64,000 bases of DNA from Arachidicoccus rhizosphaerae (GTDB taxonomy: Bacteria; Bacteroidota; Bacteroidia; Chitinophagales; Chitinophagaceae): the NCBI RefSeq assembly GCF_900107765.1, contig NZ_FNQY01000016.1:49609-113608 (forward strand), in the 5' to 3' direction. The translations under genes were made by a program, and so were the position numbers. Under the pieces are notes generated by a model that ran no database searches, was not told where the DNA came from, and saw nothing but the letters and a program-made list of their open reading frames with translations. This document shows, piece by piece, positions 10,200-18,654 of this stretch; the first letter of the stretch is position 1; every line of letters begins with the position of its first letter.

Positions 10200-13100
10200 T
10201 TAAAAGGAAACATTTACACCGAAAATAAAGGACCTGGCTCTCGGATAAGCCGAGAAATCAACGCCGGCAGTCATGGGCGTACTTCTTCTTGTATTGACTT
10301 CTGGATCATATCCGGAGTAACCGGTAATGACTGCGACATTATTGACCGTAGCATACATCCTGAATTTCTGAATATGCATTTTTTTAGTCAGGGTCTGTGG
10401 CAAAGAATAACCCAGCGTTATATTATTCACCCTCAAGAAAGACCCATCCTCAATAGCCCAGGACTGAGGTGTCCAGGAATAGGCCGTTTTGAGCGGCGTC
10501 CATAAAGTAGCATTCTTATTGAGTGCTGCCAGCGCAGTCGGATCTATGACGACTTCTCCCTGAGCATTTACATTACGCCAGCGATTTTTTTCAATAGCCA
10601 GCAAATTCGCATTATCAGTATATCCACTGGTAAACTCCAGTTTATTATCATTCACAATGTCATTGCCCACCTGGAAATTAAGGAAAACGCTCATATCAAA
10701 ATTCTTGTAGACGAACTGTTGATTAATACCACCAAAATAGGAAGGATTCGCATTGCCAATAACAGTTCTGTCATCATCTATAGTAACTTTTCCGTCCCCG
10801 TTTAAATCCTTGAATTTAATCGTGCCTGGTTGTATCGTGCCGGCAATATCCGCATCACTGACAATACCGTCTTTCAGAGTATAGGCTCCGGTGGAGGCAT
10901 CATAATTAAAATCATCTATTTTGTAATAACCATCGTTGACCAGTCCGTACATCGTTCCTACCTCTGAACCTACTTTGACTATATAATCAAATGCATTGGC
11001 ACTTCCGGCCCAGTTGGAGGTAACCAAAAATGATTCCTGATTTCCCAGGCTCAGAATTTTATTTTTATTGGTGGAGATATTAAAACTTACATTCCAGCTA
11101 AAATTCTTGTTTTGAATCGGCGAACCGCTTAACTGCAGTTCAAAACCATTATTAGCCGTTGCACCGACGTTCTGCACCTGTGAGGTATATCCAGAAGAAG
11201 TCGGCACGGTAACATTGACCAACAGGTCTTTTGTTTTATTTCTATAGTAGTCGGCTGACAGTTGTACCTTATCATGGAACAAACCCAGATCCAGACCGAT
11301 ATTCCTGGAAATATTTGCTTCCCATTTAAGGTTTGCATTGGTAAGAGAGGCTGGTGCAAAAGCGGTCACCAGGTTGTCTAACAGACCGTAATATTTACTT
11401 GTGGTGACAAACTGAGTCATATACAAAAACGAAGAGATCCTGTTGTTACCTGCTGTACCGTAACTCAAACGCAGCTTACCGCTGGAAATAACAGGCTTCA
11501 GGGATTTCATGAAATTTTCTTCAGAAAACTTCCAGGCGAATGATCCGGCCGGGAAATAACCCCATCTGTTTTTTGCAGCAAATACCGTGGATCCGTCTGC
11601 TCTTACACTTACAGAAGCCAGGTATTTATTATCCAGTTCGTAATTTAACCGCGTAAAAAATGACCAAATTCTTTGTTCATCAAAATCGCTGGTCGGAGAA
11701 GGTTGGGTATAACCATCGGGCGCACTGGCCAGGTTTAAATTCGCCAGGGCCTGATCAGCCGTGGTGCCATAAGGAAAATACCTTTGAATCAGCGTTTTGG
11801 AGTCATTTTTTACCTGATAGGTTTCCTCTCCGAAAATCCAATCTATTTTATTGTGTTTACTAAAATCACCTTTCAGGCTTCTGTTACTGAGTGTCAGTAC
11901 ATTGGAAATATCCAATGTCGTCTTTTTTGTATCCGCTATGGTGGCTATAGGCATTCCGTTGCCATTAGAAATCGCATTGGAAGTCAGACTGTCATCATAT
12001 GATTTGGTGGTAGTGGGATACAGATCATAACCGAAAGTCGTTCTGAAGGACAGAAACTTAGTCAGTTTGATATCCGCATAAGTACTTAACCCTATTCTGT
12101 ACTGGTAGGCCCTTTTGTATTGTGATTGAACCAATAACAGAGGATTCACCAGATAGAGTCCGTTACCATTGGTTTCATCAATAGATTCCGGATCATAATA
12201 AGTCAGCGATTGTCCGGGAGACAAATAAGGGGTGTAACGAACGGTTTGTCTTAAGAAGTTAAGTCCGCTACTGCCGGGATTTGAGGTACCCTGCCCATTG
12301 ACCACCTGGTTATTGAAACGCACATTCAGACCAGTGGTAACATAATCACTGATTTTGTGCTTTAATTGAAAATTGAGCAGCTGTCTGTTGTAGTCCGATC
12401 CGACCATAACGGCCTTAGTAGCGTTTTCCGTCAGGCTTAAATTAAACTGGGTTTTAGCATCTCCGCCTGATACGCTCACATTATGCGTTTGCATGGCGGC
12501 ATTTCTGCCAAAGAGCTGCTCTTGCCAATTGACAAAAGGCGCATCCTTATACAGATCAATATCCTGAAAAGAACCGAAACGGCTCGCAAAGCTCTTTTCA
12601 GTAGTAGAATTCCCCTGAGCCCTTTCATATTGATAGAAGACATACTCATACGGATCTAAGACGTCCAAAGTTTTATACACTTTCTGGTTGCCGAAAAAAC
12701 CATTATAAGTAACCACCGTTCTGCCAGCCGTTCCTTTCTTCGTTGAGATAATGACAACACCATTGGCTCCGCGGGCACCATATATTGCCGTAGCGGAGGC
12801 GTCTTTCAAAACATCTATAGACTGAATATCCTGCGGAGATAAAGTAGCTAAAGCATTATCCATTATAATTCCATCCACAACATATAATGGCGAATTATCC
12901 TGGGTAATAGAACCGCCCCCTCTTACTTTAATACTTACCTGGGCATCAGGAGAGCCTTCTGAACCTACTACTTGTACCCCTGCCAGACGACCAGCCAGCG
13001 CCTCTTCGGCAGAGTTGATGGGAATATCCTTTAAATCTTTGGCAGAAACAGAGGACACGGACCCCGTGAGATCCTTCCTGAGTACGGTTCCATACCCTAC

Positions 13101-13427
13101 GACAATGACATCATTTAAATTACTTACAGATGGTTTTAAAGTTACTTCCACCACCTTTTTGTCAGGCTCAATCGTAACTGATTTTGTTTCATAGTTGACG
13201 TAGCTGAATACAAATATCTGGGCGGGGCTTTTTACATCAGGAATTTTAATTTTAAAATTGCCTGCATTATCAGTAAAGGTTCCCATGGGTGTCCCCTTTA
13301 CCTGAATGGAGACTCCGGAGAGCCCATCGCCTTTTTCATCCTGAACATGGCCCGTTATGGTTCTGGTCTGGGAAAATACCGTCGTAACTGCCATAAGACA
13401 GAAAATGAGCAAAGGAATTTTTTTCAT
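10200..13427 (-). CDS. SusC/RagA TonB-dependent outer-membrane transporter
   Basis: About 1075 residues. I start at the ATG at 13427 (MKKIPLLIFC...) because this gives a clean signal peptide; the reading frame is open 48 bp further up but adds a non-signal-like leader. Parts: signal peptide ending VFS-Q, regulatory-like beta-sandwich, SusC signature DVIVVGYGTVLRKDLTGSV, plug with VRGGGSITQDNSPLYVVDG, barrel ending GVNVSF. It is closely similar to the SusC at 1269-4508 in the plug and in the C-terminal region, so the two pairs are probably related duplicates. It is the first gene of the operon that continues through susD, the beta-helix lipoprotein and GH28. Confidence 0.95.
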   Translation of the reverse strand: MKKIPLLIFCLMAVTTVFSQTRTITGHVQDEKGDGLSGVSIQVKGTPMGTFTDNAGNFKIKIPDVKSPAQIFVFSYVNYETKSVTIEPDKKVVEVTLKPSVSNLNDVIVVGYGTVLRKDLTGSVSSVSAKDLKDIPINSAEEALAGRLAGVQVVGSEGSPDAQVSIKVRGGGSITQDNSPLYVVDGIIMDNALATLSPQDIQSIDVLKDASATAIYGARGANGVVIISTKKGTAGRTVVTYNGFFGNQKVYKTLDVLDPYEYVFYQYERAQGNSTTEKSFASRFGSFQDIDLYKDAPFVNWQEQLFGRNAAMQTHNVSVSGGDAKTQFNLSLTENATKAVMVGSDYNRQLLNFQLKHKISDYVTTGLNVRFNNQVVNGQGTSNPGSSGLNFLRQTVRYTPYLSPGQSLTYYDPESIDETNGNGLYLVNPLLLVQSQYKRAYQYRIGLSTYADIKLTKFLSFRTTFGYDLYPTTTKSYDDSLTSNAISNGNGMPIATIADTKKTTLDISNVLTLSNRSLKGDFSKHNKIDWIFGEETYQVKNDSKTLIQRYFPYGTTADQALANLNLASAPDGYTQPSPTSDFDEQRIWSFFTRLNYELDNKYLASVSVRADGSTVFAAKNRWGYFPAGSFAWKFSEENFMKSLKPVISSGKLRLSYGTAGNNRISSFLYMTQFVTTSKYYGLLDNLVTAFAPASLTNANLKWEANISRNIGLDLGLFHDKVQLSADYYRNKTKDLLVNVTVPTSSGYTSQVQNVGATANNGFELQLSGSPIQNKNFSWNVSFNISTNKNKILSLGNQESFLVTSNWAGSANAFDYIVKVGSEVGTMYGLVNDGYYKIDDFNYDASTGAYTLKDGIVSDADIAGTIQPGTIKFKDLNGDGKVTIDDDRTVIGNANPSYFGGINQQFVYKNFDMSVFLNFQVGNDIVNDNKLEFTSGYTDNANLLAIEKNRWRNVNAQGEVVIDPTALAALNKNATLWTPLKTAYSWTPQSWAIEDGSFLRVNNITLGYSLPQTLTKKMHIQKFRMYATVNNVAVITGYSGYDPEVNTRRSTPMTAGVDFSAYPRARSFIFGVNVSF

Positions 13428-13609
13428 TCGCGTTTTTTTATGGTTATGAATAATGGATAAGTGCTTGTATACCAATCAACTTTAATACTGTAGCGTCTGG
13501 ATAGTTCATTTTTTTGTTAATCAAATTCATTCATCAAAACCGAAGCAGCCAACAATACGCTATTATTAGTTAATTTAGTTAACAATACTAGTACAATACC
13601 ACCAATAAC

Positions 13610-13624
13610 TAACAATAGTTGTTA
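13610..13624. promoter_or_regulatory. 15-bp palindrome upstream of susC
   Basis: TAACAA-TAG-TTGTTA is a perfect inverted repeat 183 bp ahead of the susC start, 12 bp from the larger inverted repeat. It may be part of a regulatory region. It is A+T rich, so chance is possible. Confidence 0.3.
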
Positions 13625-13635
13625 ATAAAATCTAT

Positions 13636-13659
13636 GCAAACGATACCGACATCGTTTGC
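13636..13659. promoter_or_regulatory. Spaced inverted repeat, candidate operator of the susC at 13427
   Basis: GCAAACGAT and ATCGTTTGC are perfect 9-bp complements separated by 6 bp. The core fits GCAA(A/T)CG-N10-CG(A/T)TTGC, shared with 5017-5040 upstream of the other susC. It lies 209 bp ahead of the start codon. This suggests that one regulator, not encoded in the window, controls both pairs. Confidence 0.55.
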
Positions 13660-13802
13660 AACTCCCTTTCTTTGTGAATTTCACGGCAATTCCTGGCCGA
13701 AATAATGGATTTCAGGGCTCTTTGGGAAAAAGATCGACTGCCTGTAAGCGCCTTTTTGCAGGTCAGCTGACGAGGTAGAATGGAGCCGTTGGCCAAACAA
13801 AA

Positions 13803-13853
13803 AGTCCTTGAATAAGTGAGATTTACAGCCAAACCTCTGCTTAAACAAGGACT
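13803..13853 (-). terminator. Possible terminator after the sulfatase gene
   Basis: On the minus strand AGTCCTTG pairs with CAAGGACT across a 35-nt loop and is followed directly by TTTTTG. It lies 20 bp after the sulfatase stop. The loop is long, so it is only a moderate candidate. The rest of 13660-13873 has no gene I can support. Confidence 0.45.
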
Positions 13854-13873
13854 ATCTAAGAAAATACCCTCTG

Positions 13874-15382
13874 TTATTCTCCCTTAAACGGGAATAAGGC
13901 GGAAGGCGTATGGGCTTCTTTCATGATGCCCTCCATTTGTTTTACAATTTCAGGGTATTGACCTGAAAGGTCTTTGGTTTCACCGGGATCTTTTTTAAGG
14001 TCATAAAGTAGTAATGGGCCGTTGGGATTTTTATCGACATGTAGCCGGATGGCTTTCCAGTCTCCTTTGACGACTGCCTGCTTGCCTCCTTGCTCATGTA
14101 ATTCAAAATAGAGATAATCATGACTTTTTTGTCCTGACTTTCCGACTAAATCGTCCACCATGGAGATACCATCAATATTTGCGGGAATTAATTGTTTTGA
14201 TCCTGCCAGGCTGATAAAAGTTGGATAGAGATCCCAGAAAGTGCTTACATGATTAGAGACCGTTGCCGGTTTTATTTTTCCCGGCCAGCTGATCAAAAAA
14301 GGTTCTCTGATGCCTCCTTCGAATAAATCTCTTTTAACCCCGCGGAAAGGCCCGTTTGAATCAAAGAATTCAGGATCAGCCCCTCCCTCTATATGCGGTC
14401 CATTATCACTGGTGAAGACTATGATGGTATTTTTATCCAGCCCTTTCTCTTTTAATTTCTCTCTGATTTGTCCCAAATACAAATCCAGTCTGGTTACCAT
14501 GGCGGCAAAGGCGGCATGTGGATACTGCTGCGATGCATACCCATGATCTATGGCATTTAACCCATAATCTTTCCCTTTATAGGGAGTTTCGGTAAATCTT
14601 CCTTTATAGGATTCAAAAATAGAGTCATCCGGCACATAGAGTTCAGCGTGAGGCAGGATATAGGGTAAAAATAAAAAGAAGGGGGTATCCTCCGACTGCT
14701 GATCAATATAATCCAGCGCCTTTTGCTGAATCAAATCCGGTGCATAAACCACCTGTTTGGTAAAATGTGCATTACCTGTAATTTCAACCCGTTTATCATC
14801 ATCCCAAAGATGATCCGGATAATATCTGTGGGCCAATGATTGACTGTTATATCCATAAAAATGGTCTAATCCCTGCTGTAGCGGATCTCCTGTACTGCCT
14901 ATATATCCCAGCCCCCATTTACCGAAAGCTGCCGTATGATAACCTGCCTGATGCAACAGATCAAAAAGCCCCTTACCGGTTTTAGGGAGGGGCTCCTGCC
15001 CTTCCGGTTCCACCGATTTATTACCCCGGATATAAGTATGGCCTGTATGCTGTCCTGTCAGCAAAGTGGAACGTGAGGGCGCACAAATACTGGTTCCGGC
15101 ATAAAAATGCGTATACATTTTCCCGTCTTTTGCCAGCGCATCCAAATTCGGGGTTCTGATTTTGGACTGGCCATTAAAGCCCACATCCCCGAACCCAAGA
15201 TCATCTGCCAGCAAAAAAACAATATTGGGCCGCTGCTTATCAGCCTTGTGCATGCGCTTGTCAGTAGGACCACTCTGCGCATTCGCATAAAGGGCCAACC
15301 CCAACAGGCCAAATAGGGTCAGAGATTGCCGGAGCAAACCATTCCTGTATGATTTTGCAACTGAATATCGAACTTCAAACAT
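13874..15382 (-). CDS. Arylsulfatase, S1 family (formylglycine-dependent)
   Basis: A 502-residue sulfatase. N-terminal signal-like hydrophobic segment (about 22-35, ending ANA-Q), then RPNIVFLLADDLGFGDVG, whose paired aspartates bind calcium, and the maturation motif C-A-P-S-R with Cys100, the residue converted to formylglycine. TLLTGQHTGH follows as in the family, and TSDNGPH near residue 325 supplies further metal ligands. It should cleave sulfate esters from a sulfated glycan in the periplasm. It needs an anaerobic-type sulfatase-maturing enzyme, which is not in the window. It is on the same strand as the susC operon but 447 bp upstream of it, with a possible terminator between, so joint regulation is uncertain. 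GH28 loci rarely need a sulfatase, so it may serve another substrate. Confidence 0.92.
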   Translation of the reverse strand: MFEVRYSVAKSYRNGLLRQSLTLFGLLGLALYANAQSGPTDKRMHKADKQRPNIVFLLADDLGFGDVGFNGQSKIRTPNLDALAKDGKMYTHFYAGTSICAPSRSTLLTGQHTGHTYIRGNKSVEPEGQEPLPKTGKGLFDLLHQAGYHTAAFGKWGLGYIGSTGDPLQQGLDHFYGYNSQSLAHRYYPDHLWDDDKRVEITGNAHFTKQVVYAPDLIQQKALDYIDQQSEDTPFFLFLPYILPHAELYVPDDSIFESYKGRFTETPYKGKDYGLNAIDHGYASQQYPHAAFAAMVTRLDLYLGQIREKLKEKGLDKNTIIVFTSDNGPHIEGGADPEFFDSNGPFRGVKRDLFEGGIREPFLISWPGKIKPATVSNHVSTFWDLYPTFISLAGSKQLIPANIDGISMVDDLVGKSGQKSHDYLYFELHEQGGKQAVVKGDWKAIRLHVDKNPNGPLLLYDLKKDPGETKDLSGQYPEIVKQMEGIMKEAHTPSALFPFKGE

Positions 15383-15654
15383 ATTATTGTAATTTAAAAA
15401 CTAATTCCCACCATCTTGCGGGCAAAGAAATATTTATACCTGTTAATCAGACAATTCAAATTATTTGCAGGACTAAAGATAACAAATTGCCAGACAAACA
15501 ACGCCGCTTCCTATAATTTAAAAGGTAGCTGGCGACCTGACGGCAAACATTCTATCATATTTTGGACAATATACTAAAATGCCCCCAAAAAATAACATGA
15601 ACGCCGCTTAAATAGGCTCCTATTGACAATAATTATTTTGCATCTATATTGTCT

Positions 15655-15662
15655 TATATTTG
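15655..15662 (+). promoter_or_regulatory. Bacteroidota -7 element before the Crp/Fnr-like gene
   Basis: TATATTTG matches TAnnTTTG exactly, with a TTTG at 15637-15640 as a possible -33 element (spacing slightly short). It is 28 bp before the start codon. The remaining 15383-15654 region holds nothing else I can identify. Confidence 0.55.
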
Positions 15663-15689
15663 TAGTCTTATCATCAAAAGCGCCAACTC

Positions 15690-16271
15690 ATGTATGACTT
15701 ATTTTTCCGGCAATTCAACAAAAAAGTCCCTTTGACGATGGAGGAGCAGCTGGAAATCACTAAGTTTCTTACCCCGAAAAAGTTGAGAAAAAGGCAGTAT
15801 CTGTTGCAGGAAGCAGATGTCTGTAAATTTGTTGCGTTTGTTGAAAAAGGACTGCTCAGACAATTTACACTGGACAATAACGGCAATGAAAGAATTTTAC
15901 AATTTGCCCCGGAAGGCTGGACCATATCTGATTTATACAGCTTTCTTACCGCAGAGCCTTCCAGCTATCATATAGATGCTTTGGAAGATTGCGAACTCAT
16001 TTTAATCAATAAATCTGCACACGAGGCACTGCTTTCAAAAATACCCAAATATGAAACCTATACGCGCCTACAGATCACAGGCGCCTATATTGCCATGCAA
16101 AGAAGACTCAGTTCCATTTTTAGCGCAACGCCGGATGAAAGGTATGCCAGCTTTATGCAATTATATCCGGATATCGCCAACCGTGTTCCTCAGCACATGA
16201 TTGCCTCCTATATGGGACTGCAGCCGAAAACCTTAAGCAGAATCAGGCGCCGGATCAGTAATAATCATTAA
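15690..16271 (+). CDS. Crp/Fnr family transcriptional regulator
   Basis: 193 residues. A cyclic-nucleotide-binding-like beta-roll occupies about residues 20-120 (KRQYLLQEADVCKFVAFVEKG...), and a short C-terminal winged helix contains MIASYMGLQPKTLSRIRRRI. The S-R pair in TLSRIRRR corresponds to the recognition-helix residues of Fnr-type proteins. Only two cysteines are present and they are not spaced like the Fnr iron-sulfur ligands, so direct oxygen sensing is unlikely. The gene is followed by a perfect TTGAT-N4-ATCAA box (16319-16332) in front of the next gene, so it may control the downstream Rossmann-protein and YceI genes. The effector is unknown. Confidence 0.88.
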   Translation: MYDLFFRQFNKKVPLTMEEQLEITKFLTPKKLRKRQYLLQEADVCKFVAFVEKGLLRQFTLDNNGNERILQFAPEGWTISDLYSFLTAEPSSYHIDALEDCELILINKSAHEALLSKIPKYETYTRLQITGAYIAMQRRLSSIFSATPDERYASFMQLYPDIANRVPQHMIASYMGLQPKTLSRIRRRISNNH

Positions 16272-16318
16272 CCCTAGTAGCATAAAGTAATCAAATATTT
16301 TTTTTTAACATATAACTA

Positions 16319-16332
16319 TTGATTTAGATCAA
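16319..16332. promoter_or_regulatory. FNR/CRP-type box TTGAT-TTAG-ATCAA
   Basis: A perfect match to the classical FNR half-site palindrome, extended by one further base pair on each side (16318-16333). It lies between the Crp/Fnr-like gene and the Rossmann-protein gene, about 50 bp upstream of the -7 element at 16379-16386, a position suited to activation. Confidence 0.6.
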
Positions 16333-16378
16333 TGGTTTTTCTTGTCTGAACGCAATGGCTCAACACCGCGCCTGGGTG

Positions 16379-16386
16379 TACCTTTG
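16379..16386 (+). promoter_or_regulatory. -7 element TACCTTTG before the Rossmann-protein gene
   Basis: An exact TAnnTTTG match 19 bp before the chosen ATG at 16405. It supports transcription starting between the Crp/Fnr-like gene and this one, and makes an upstream start at 16342 unlikely. Confidence 0.55.
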
Positions 16387-16404
16387 TCAAACAAAACAAA
16401 GGTC

Positions 16405-16923
16405 ATGATCACAAAGCAGACAATAGCCGTTATAGGAGCTCCCAACCAGACAAGTGACCTATTGTGTAAAGCACTGGCTAAAGGCAACTACCGGTTATTA
16501 ATGGCTCAAGGGAAGCAGCATAAAGTCCGGGAATTATTCAATGAGATTCGTGTAGAAACCCCGGGAGCAGATATGGAATCTATAGACTGCTGCCAGCAGG
16601 CCTGCTGGGAAGCTGATATCATCTTATTTGCGGTCCCATGTATGGAACAGACTGAAATAGTCTATAAAATCAAAGAGGTCGCCAATCAAAAAATAGTCCT
16701 CTGCATTCCATCTTCTATAGACCAGTATATGGATGGAAGTAAGATGAATGCGGCGCAGTTATTACAAGGACACTTACCCAATAGCAAAGTAGTCAATGCC
16801 TGTTATGCTCAGAGTGGCAGCAATATATTGCTGGACTCTGGTGCCCCGGATGCCCTGCAAACCGTCCAGGACCTGATACGGGCTATAGGTTTTTTCCCTC
16901 TTGACAAACAAACCGGATTCTAA
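16405..16923 (+). CDS. NAD(P)-binding Rossmann protein, F420/NADP-reductase-like
   Basis: 172 residues from the ATG at 16405, which has AAAGG just upstream; the frame is open further 5' but that part overlaps the promoter. It begins TIAVIGAPNQTSDLLCKALAKG, a beta-alpha-beta nucleotide-binding start with a relaxed glycine motif, followed by DIILFAVPCMEQTEIV, as in NADPH:F420-oxidoreductase-like and pyrroline-reductase-like N-terminal domains. No substrate-binding C-terminal domain is present. Substrate unknown. It ends 37 bp before the yceI start and they probably form an operon. Its position after the FNR-like box suggests control by the adjacent regulator. Confidence 0.7.
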   Translation: MITKQTIAVIGAPNQTSDLLCKALAKGNYRLLMAQGKQHKVRELFNEIRVETPGADMESIDCCQQACWEADIILFAVPCMEQTEIVYKIKEVANQKIVLCIPSSIDQYMDGSKMNAAQLLQGHLPNSKVVNACYAQSGSNILLDSGAPDALQTVQDLIRAIGFFPLDKQTGF

Positions 16924-16960
16924 ACATTCAAATATTTATTCTTTAAAAATTATCAAACAC

Positions 16961-17536
16961 ATGAAAAAAGTTTTATTATTAGTTGGTGTAATTTTCGCAT
17001 TCAGCGCCTTTACTATTTTACCAGACAGCTGGAGAAGAGATCCTAATCATGCGCAGTTAGCCTTTACGGTGACCCATATGGGCATTTCTGACGTCTCTGG
17101 CTTTTTCAATAATTTTGACGTAACCGTTAGCTCAGAAAAAAAGGATTTCAGCGACGCTGTATTTGAATTAACAGCAGATGTCAACTCCATTGATACCAGA
17201 GTAGAAGCCAGAAATAACCATCTTAAAAGTGCAGATTTCTTTGATGCAGAGAAGTATCCCACCCTGCATTTCAAAAGCACTTCAATAACACCTAGTGGCG
17301 AAAATAAATACAAATTGACCGGTAACCTTACCATACGTAATATTACAAAACCGGTCACCATGGATTTAATATACAGAGGCACGAATCATGACGATAAAGC
17401 AAACAGCTACACCGCCGGATTCCAATTAACGGGCATAATCAAACGATCTGATTTTGACTTTGGAAGTAAATTTCCCGCTCCTATCATCAGCGATGAAGTC
17501 CGGATAAAGGCGGATGGAGAATTTATCAAACAGTAA
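16961..17536 (+). CDS. YceI family periplasmic lipocalin-like protein
   Basis: 191 residues from MKKVLLLVGV at 16961, chosen because it gives a signal peptide (residues 1-18). The mature part has the YceI pattern: WRRDPNHAQLAFTVTHMGISDVSG, then NSIDTRVEARNNHLKSADFFDAEKYPTLHFKS and FGSKFPAPIISDEVRIKADGEF. YceI proteins are eight-stranded barrels that bind long isoprenoid or amphiphilic molecules; in some bacteria they are induced by stress. Actual ligand unknown. Confidence 0.93.
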   Translation: MKKVLLLVGVIFAFSAFTILPDSWRRDPNHAQLAFTVTHMGISDVSGFFNNFDVTVSSEKKDFSDAVFELTADVNSIDTRVEARNNHLKSADFFDAEKYPTLHFKSTSITPSGENKYKLTGNLTIRNITKPVTMDLIYRGTNHDDKANSYTAGFQLTGIIKRSDFDFGSKFPAPIISDEVRIKADGEFIKQ

Positions 17537-17653
17537 TATAGCTGACGCTTGAATATAGATAAGACACTAAAGCGCCCAACATACATAAAGGTAATTTCAT
17601 TGAAACGCAAGGAATTTATACAATTAACATCCATAATAACAGGAGGCATAACC

Positions 17654-17713
17654 TTGAACACGCTTTCCGCATTTAATAAATTTACGGCTGACTTAGCACA
17701 GCAAGATTAGCTG
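17654..17713 (+). pseudogene. Interrupted N-terminal extension of the DOPA-dioxygenase-like gene
   Basis: A TTG codon at 17654 lies 7 nt after a strong AGGAGG site (17641-17646). It opens 18 codons (start Met-Asn-Thr-Leu-Ser-Ala-Phe) in the same frame as the gene at 17714, then a TAG at 17708-17710, one Leu codon, and the ATG. From memory, Bacteroidota homologues carry a similar extension running into LMPVLFIGHGSP without a break. I infer a recent nonsense mutation, with translation now starting at 17714, perhaps by re-initiation. Confidence 0.5.
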
Positions 17714-18490
17714 ATGCCTGTTTTATTTATCGGGCACGGATCTCCTATGAACGGAATCCAGGACAATGAATTCAGCAGAAGGTGGACTGCCATGGCAAAA
17801 GAAATTCCCACCCCTAAGGCAGTGCTGGTCATTTCTGCCCATTGGTTCAGTAAAGGAACCCGCATTACCGCCATGAATTTCCCTGAAACCATCCATGATT
17901 TCGGGGGTTTTCCACAGGCCCTCTTTGACGTGCAGTATCCGGCTCCCGGGCAGCCTGAGCTAGCCCGGCAGACGGCATCTCTAATCCATAGCTCCCCTGT
18001 GGAGCTGGATCACGACTGGGGATTGGATCACGGCACCTGGACAGTGGTACGTCATATGTACCCTGAGGCTAATATCCCGGTCCTACAACTAAGCATTGAT
18101 TATACTAAAGATGCCCGGTATCATTTTGATCTGGCGAAAGAGCTGTACGAGCTTCGAAGCAAAGGCGTTTTAATTATCGGCAGTGGTAATATGGTACATA
18201 ACCTGAGAATGGTAGCCTGGGATAAAATGGAAGAACCGGGCTATGGATATGACTGGGCACTCCAGATGAATGATACATTTAAACAACTCATCCTGGATGG
18301 CGACGCGCAGTCCCTGATTCATTTTGAAAGACTGGGCATGGCAGCAAAACTTGCCATCCCTACACCTGAACATTATCTGCCACTCATCTATTCCATTGCT
18401 TTAAGGGGAAGTAAGGATCAGATCAGCTTGTTTAACGATAAGGCAGTAGCCGGCTCCCTGACGATGACTTCAGTTAAAATCAGCGCATAA
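17714..18490 (+). CDS. ygiD: YgiD-like extradiol ring-cleavage dioxygenase
   Basis: 258 residues, LigB superfamily. IGHGSPMNGIQDN near the N-terminus and SAHWFSKGTRIT, TIHDFGGFPQALFDVQYPAPG, LDHDWGLDHGTWTVVRHMYPEANIPVLQLSID and NMVHNLR supply the conserved metal-ligand histidines (His 8, 43 and others) of 4,5-DOPA-extradiol dioxygenase-type enzymes. The family cleaves catechols such as L-DOPA in vitro; the physiological substrate in bacteria is unclear. The ATG at 17714 is the first usable start, but the reading frame continues 5' to a TAG codon and beyond it to a well-placed TTG start (see 17654-17713). The protein from 17714 still contains the first ligand histidine, so it may be functional. 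Confidence 0.88.
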   Translation: MPVLFIGHGSPMNGIQDNEFSRRWTAMAKEIPTPKAVLVISAHWFSKGTRITAMNFPETIHDFGGFPQALFDVQYPAPGQPELARQTASLIHSSPVELDHDWGLDHGTWTVVRHMYPEANIPVLQLSIDYTKDARYHFDLAKELYELRSKGVLIIGSGNMVHNLRMVAWDKMEEPGYGYDWALQMNDTFKQLILDGDAQSLIHFERLGMAAKLAIPTPEHYLPLIYSIALRGSKDQISLFNDKAVAGSLTMTSVKISA

Positions 18491-18626
18491 TAGGCTGGGG
18501 TCCGGTATTTTTAAGGGTTTATTTAAAGCATAAAGTACCGGATATGGCCAATTTCTGCCGCAAAAGCCCCTTTGGACTGGGATTATTTACCTTCCTAATT
18601 TAGTTTTTCCTCATCAGAATTTAGCG

Positions 18627-18634
18627 TACTTTTG
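18627..18634 (+). promoter_or_regulatory. -7 element TACTTTTG before ychF
   Basis: An exact TAnnTTTG match 20 bp upstream of the ychF ATG. A T-rich stretch at about 18602-18608 is in the -33 position. Confidence 0.6.
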
Positions 18635-18654
18635 CACCCACAAAATTATAGAAA

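Noticed and set aside
13632..13832. A 66-codon open frame on the minus strand between the sulfatase and susC.
   Set aside because: It has no recognisable domain, overlaps the inverted repeat at 13636-13659 and has no sensible ribosome-binding site; probably chance.
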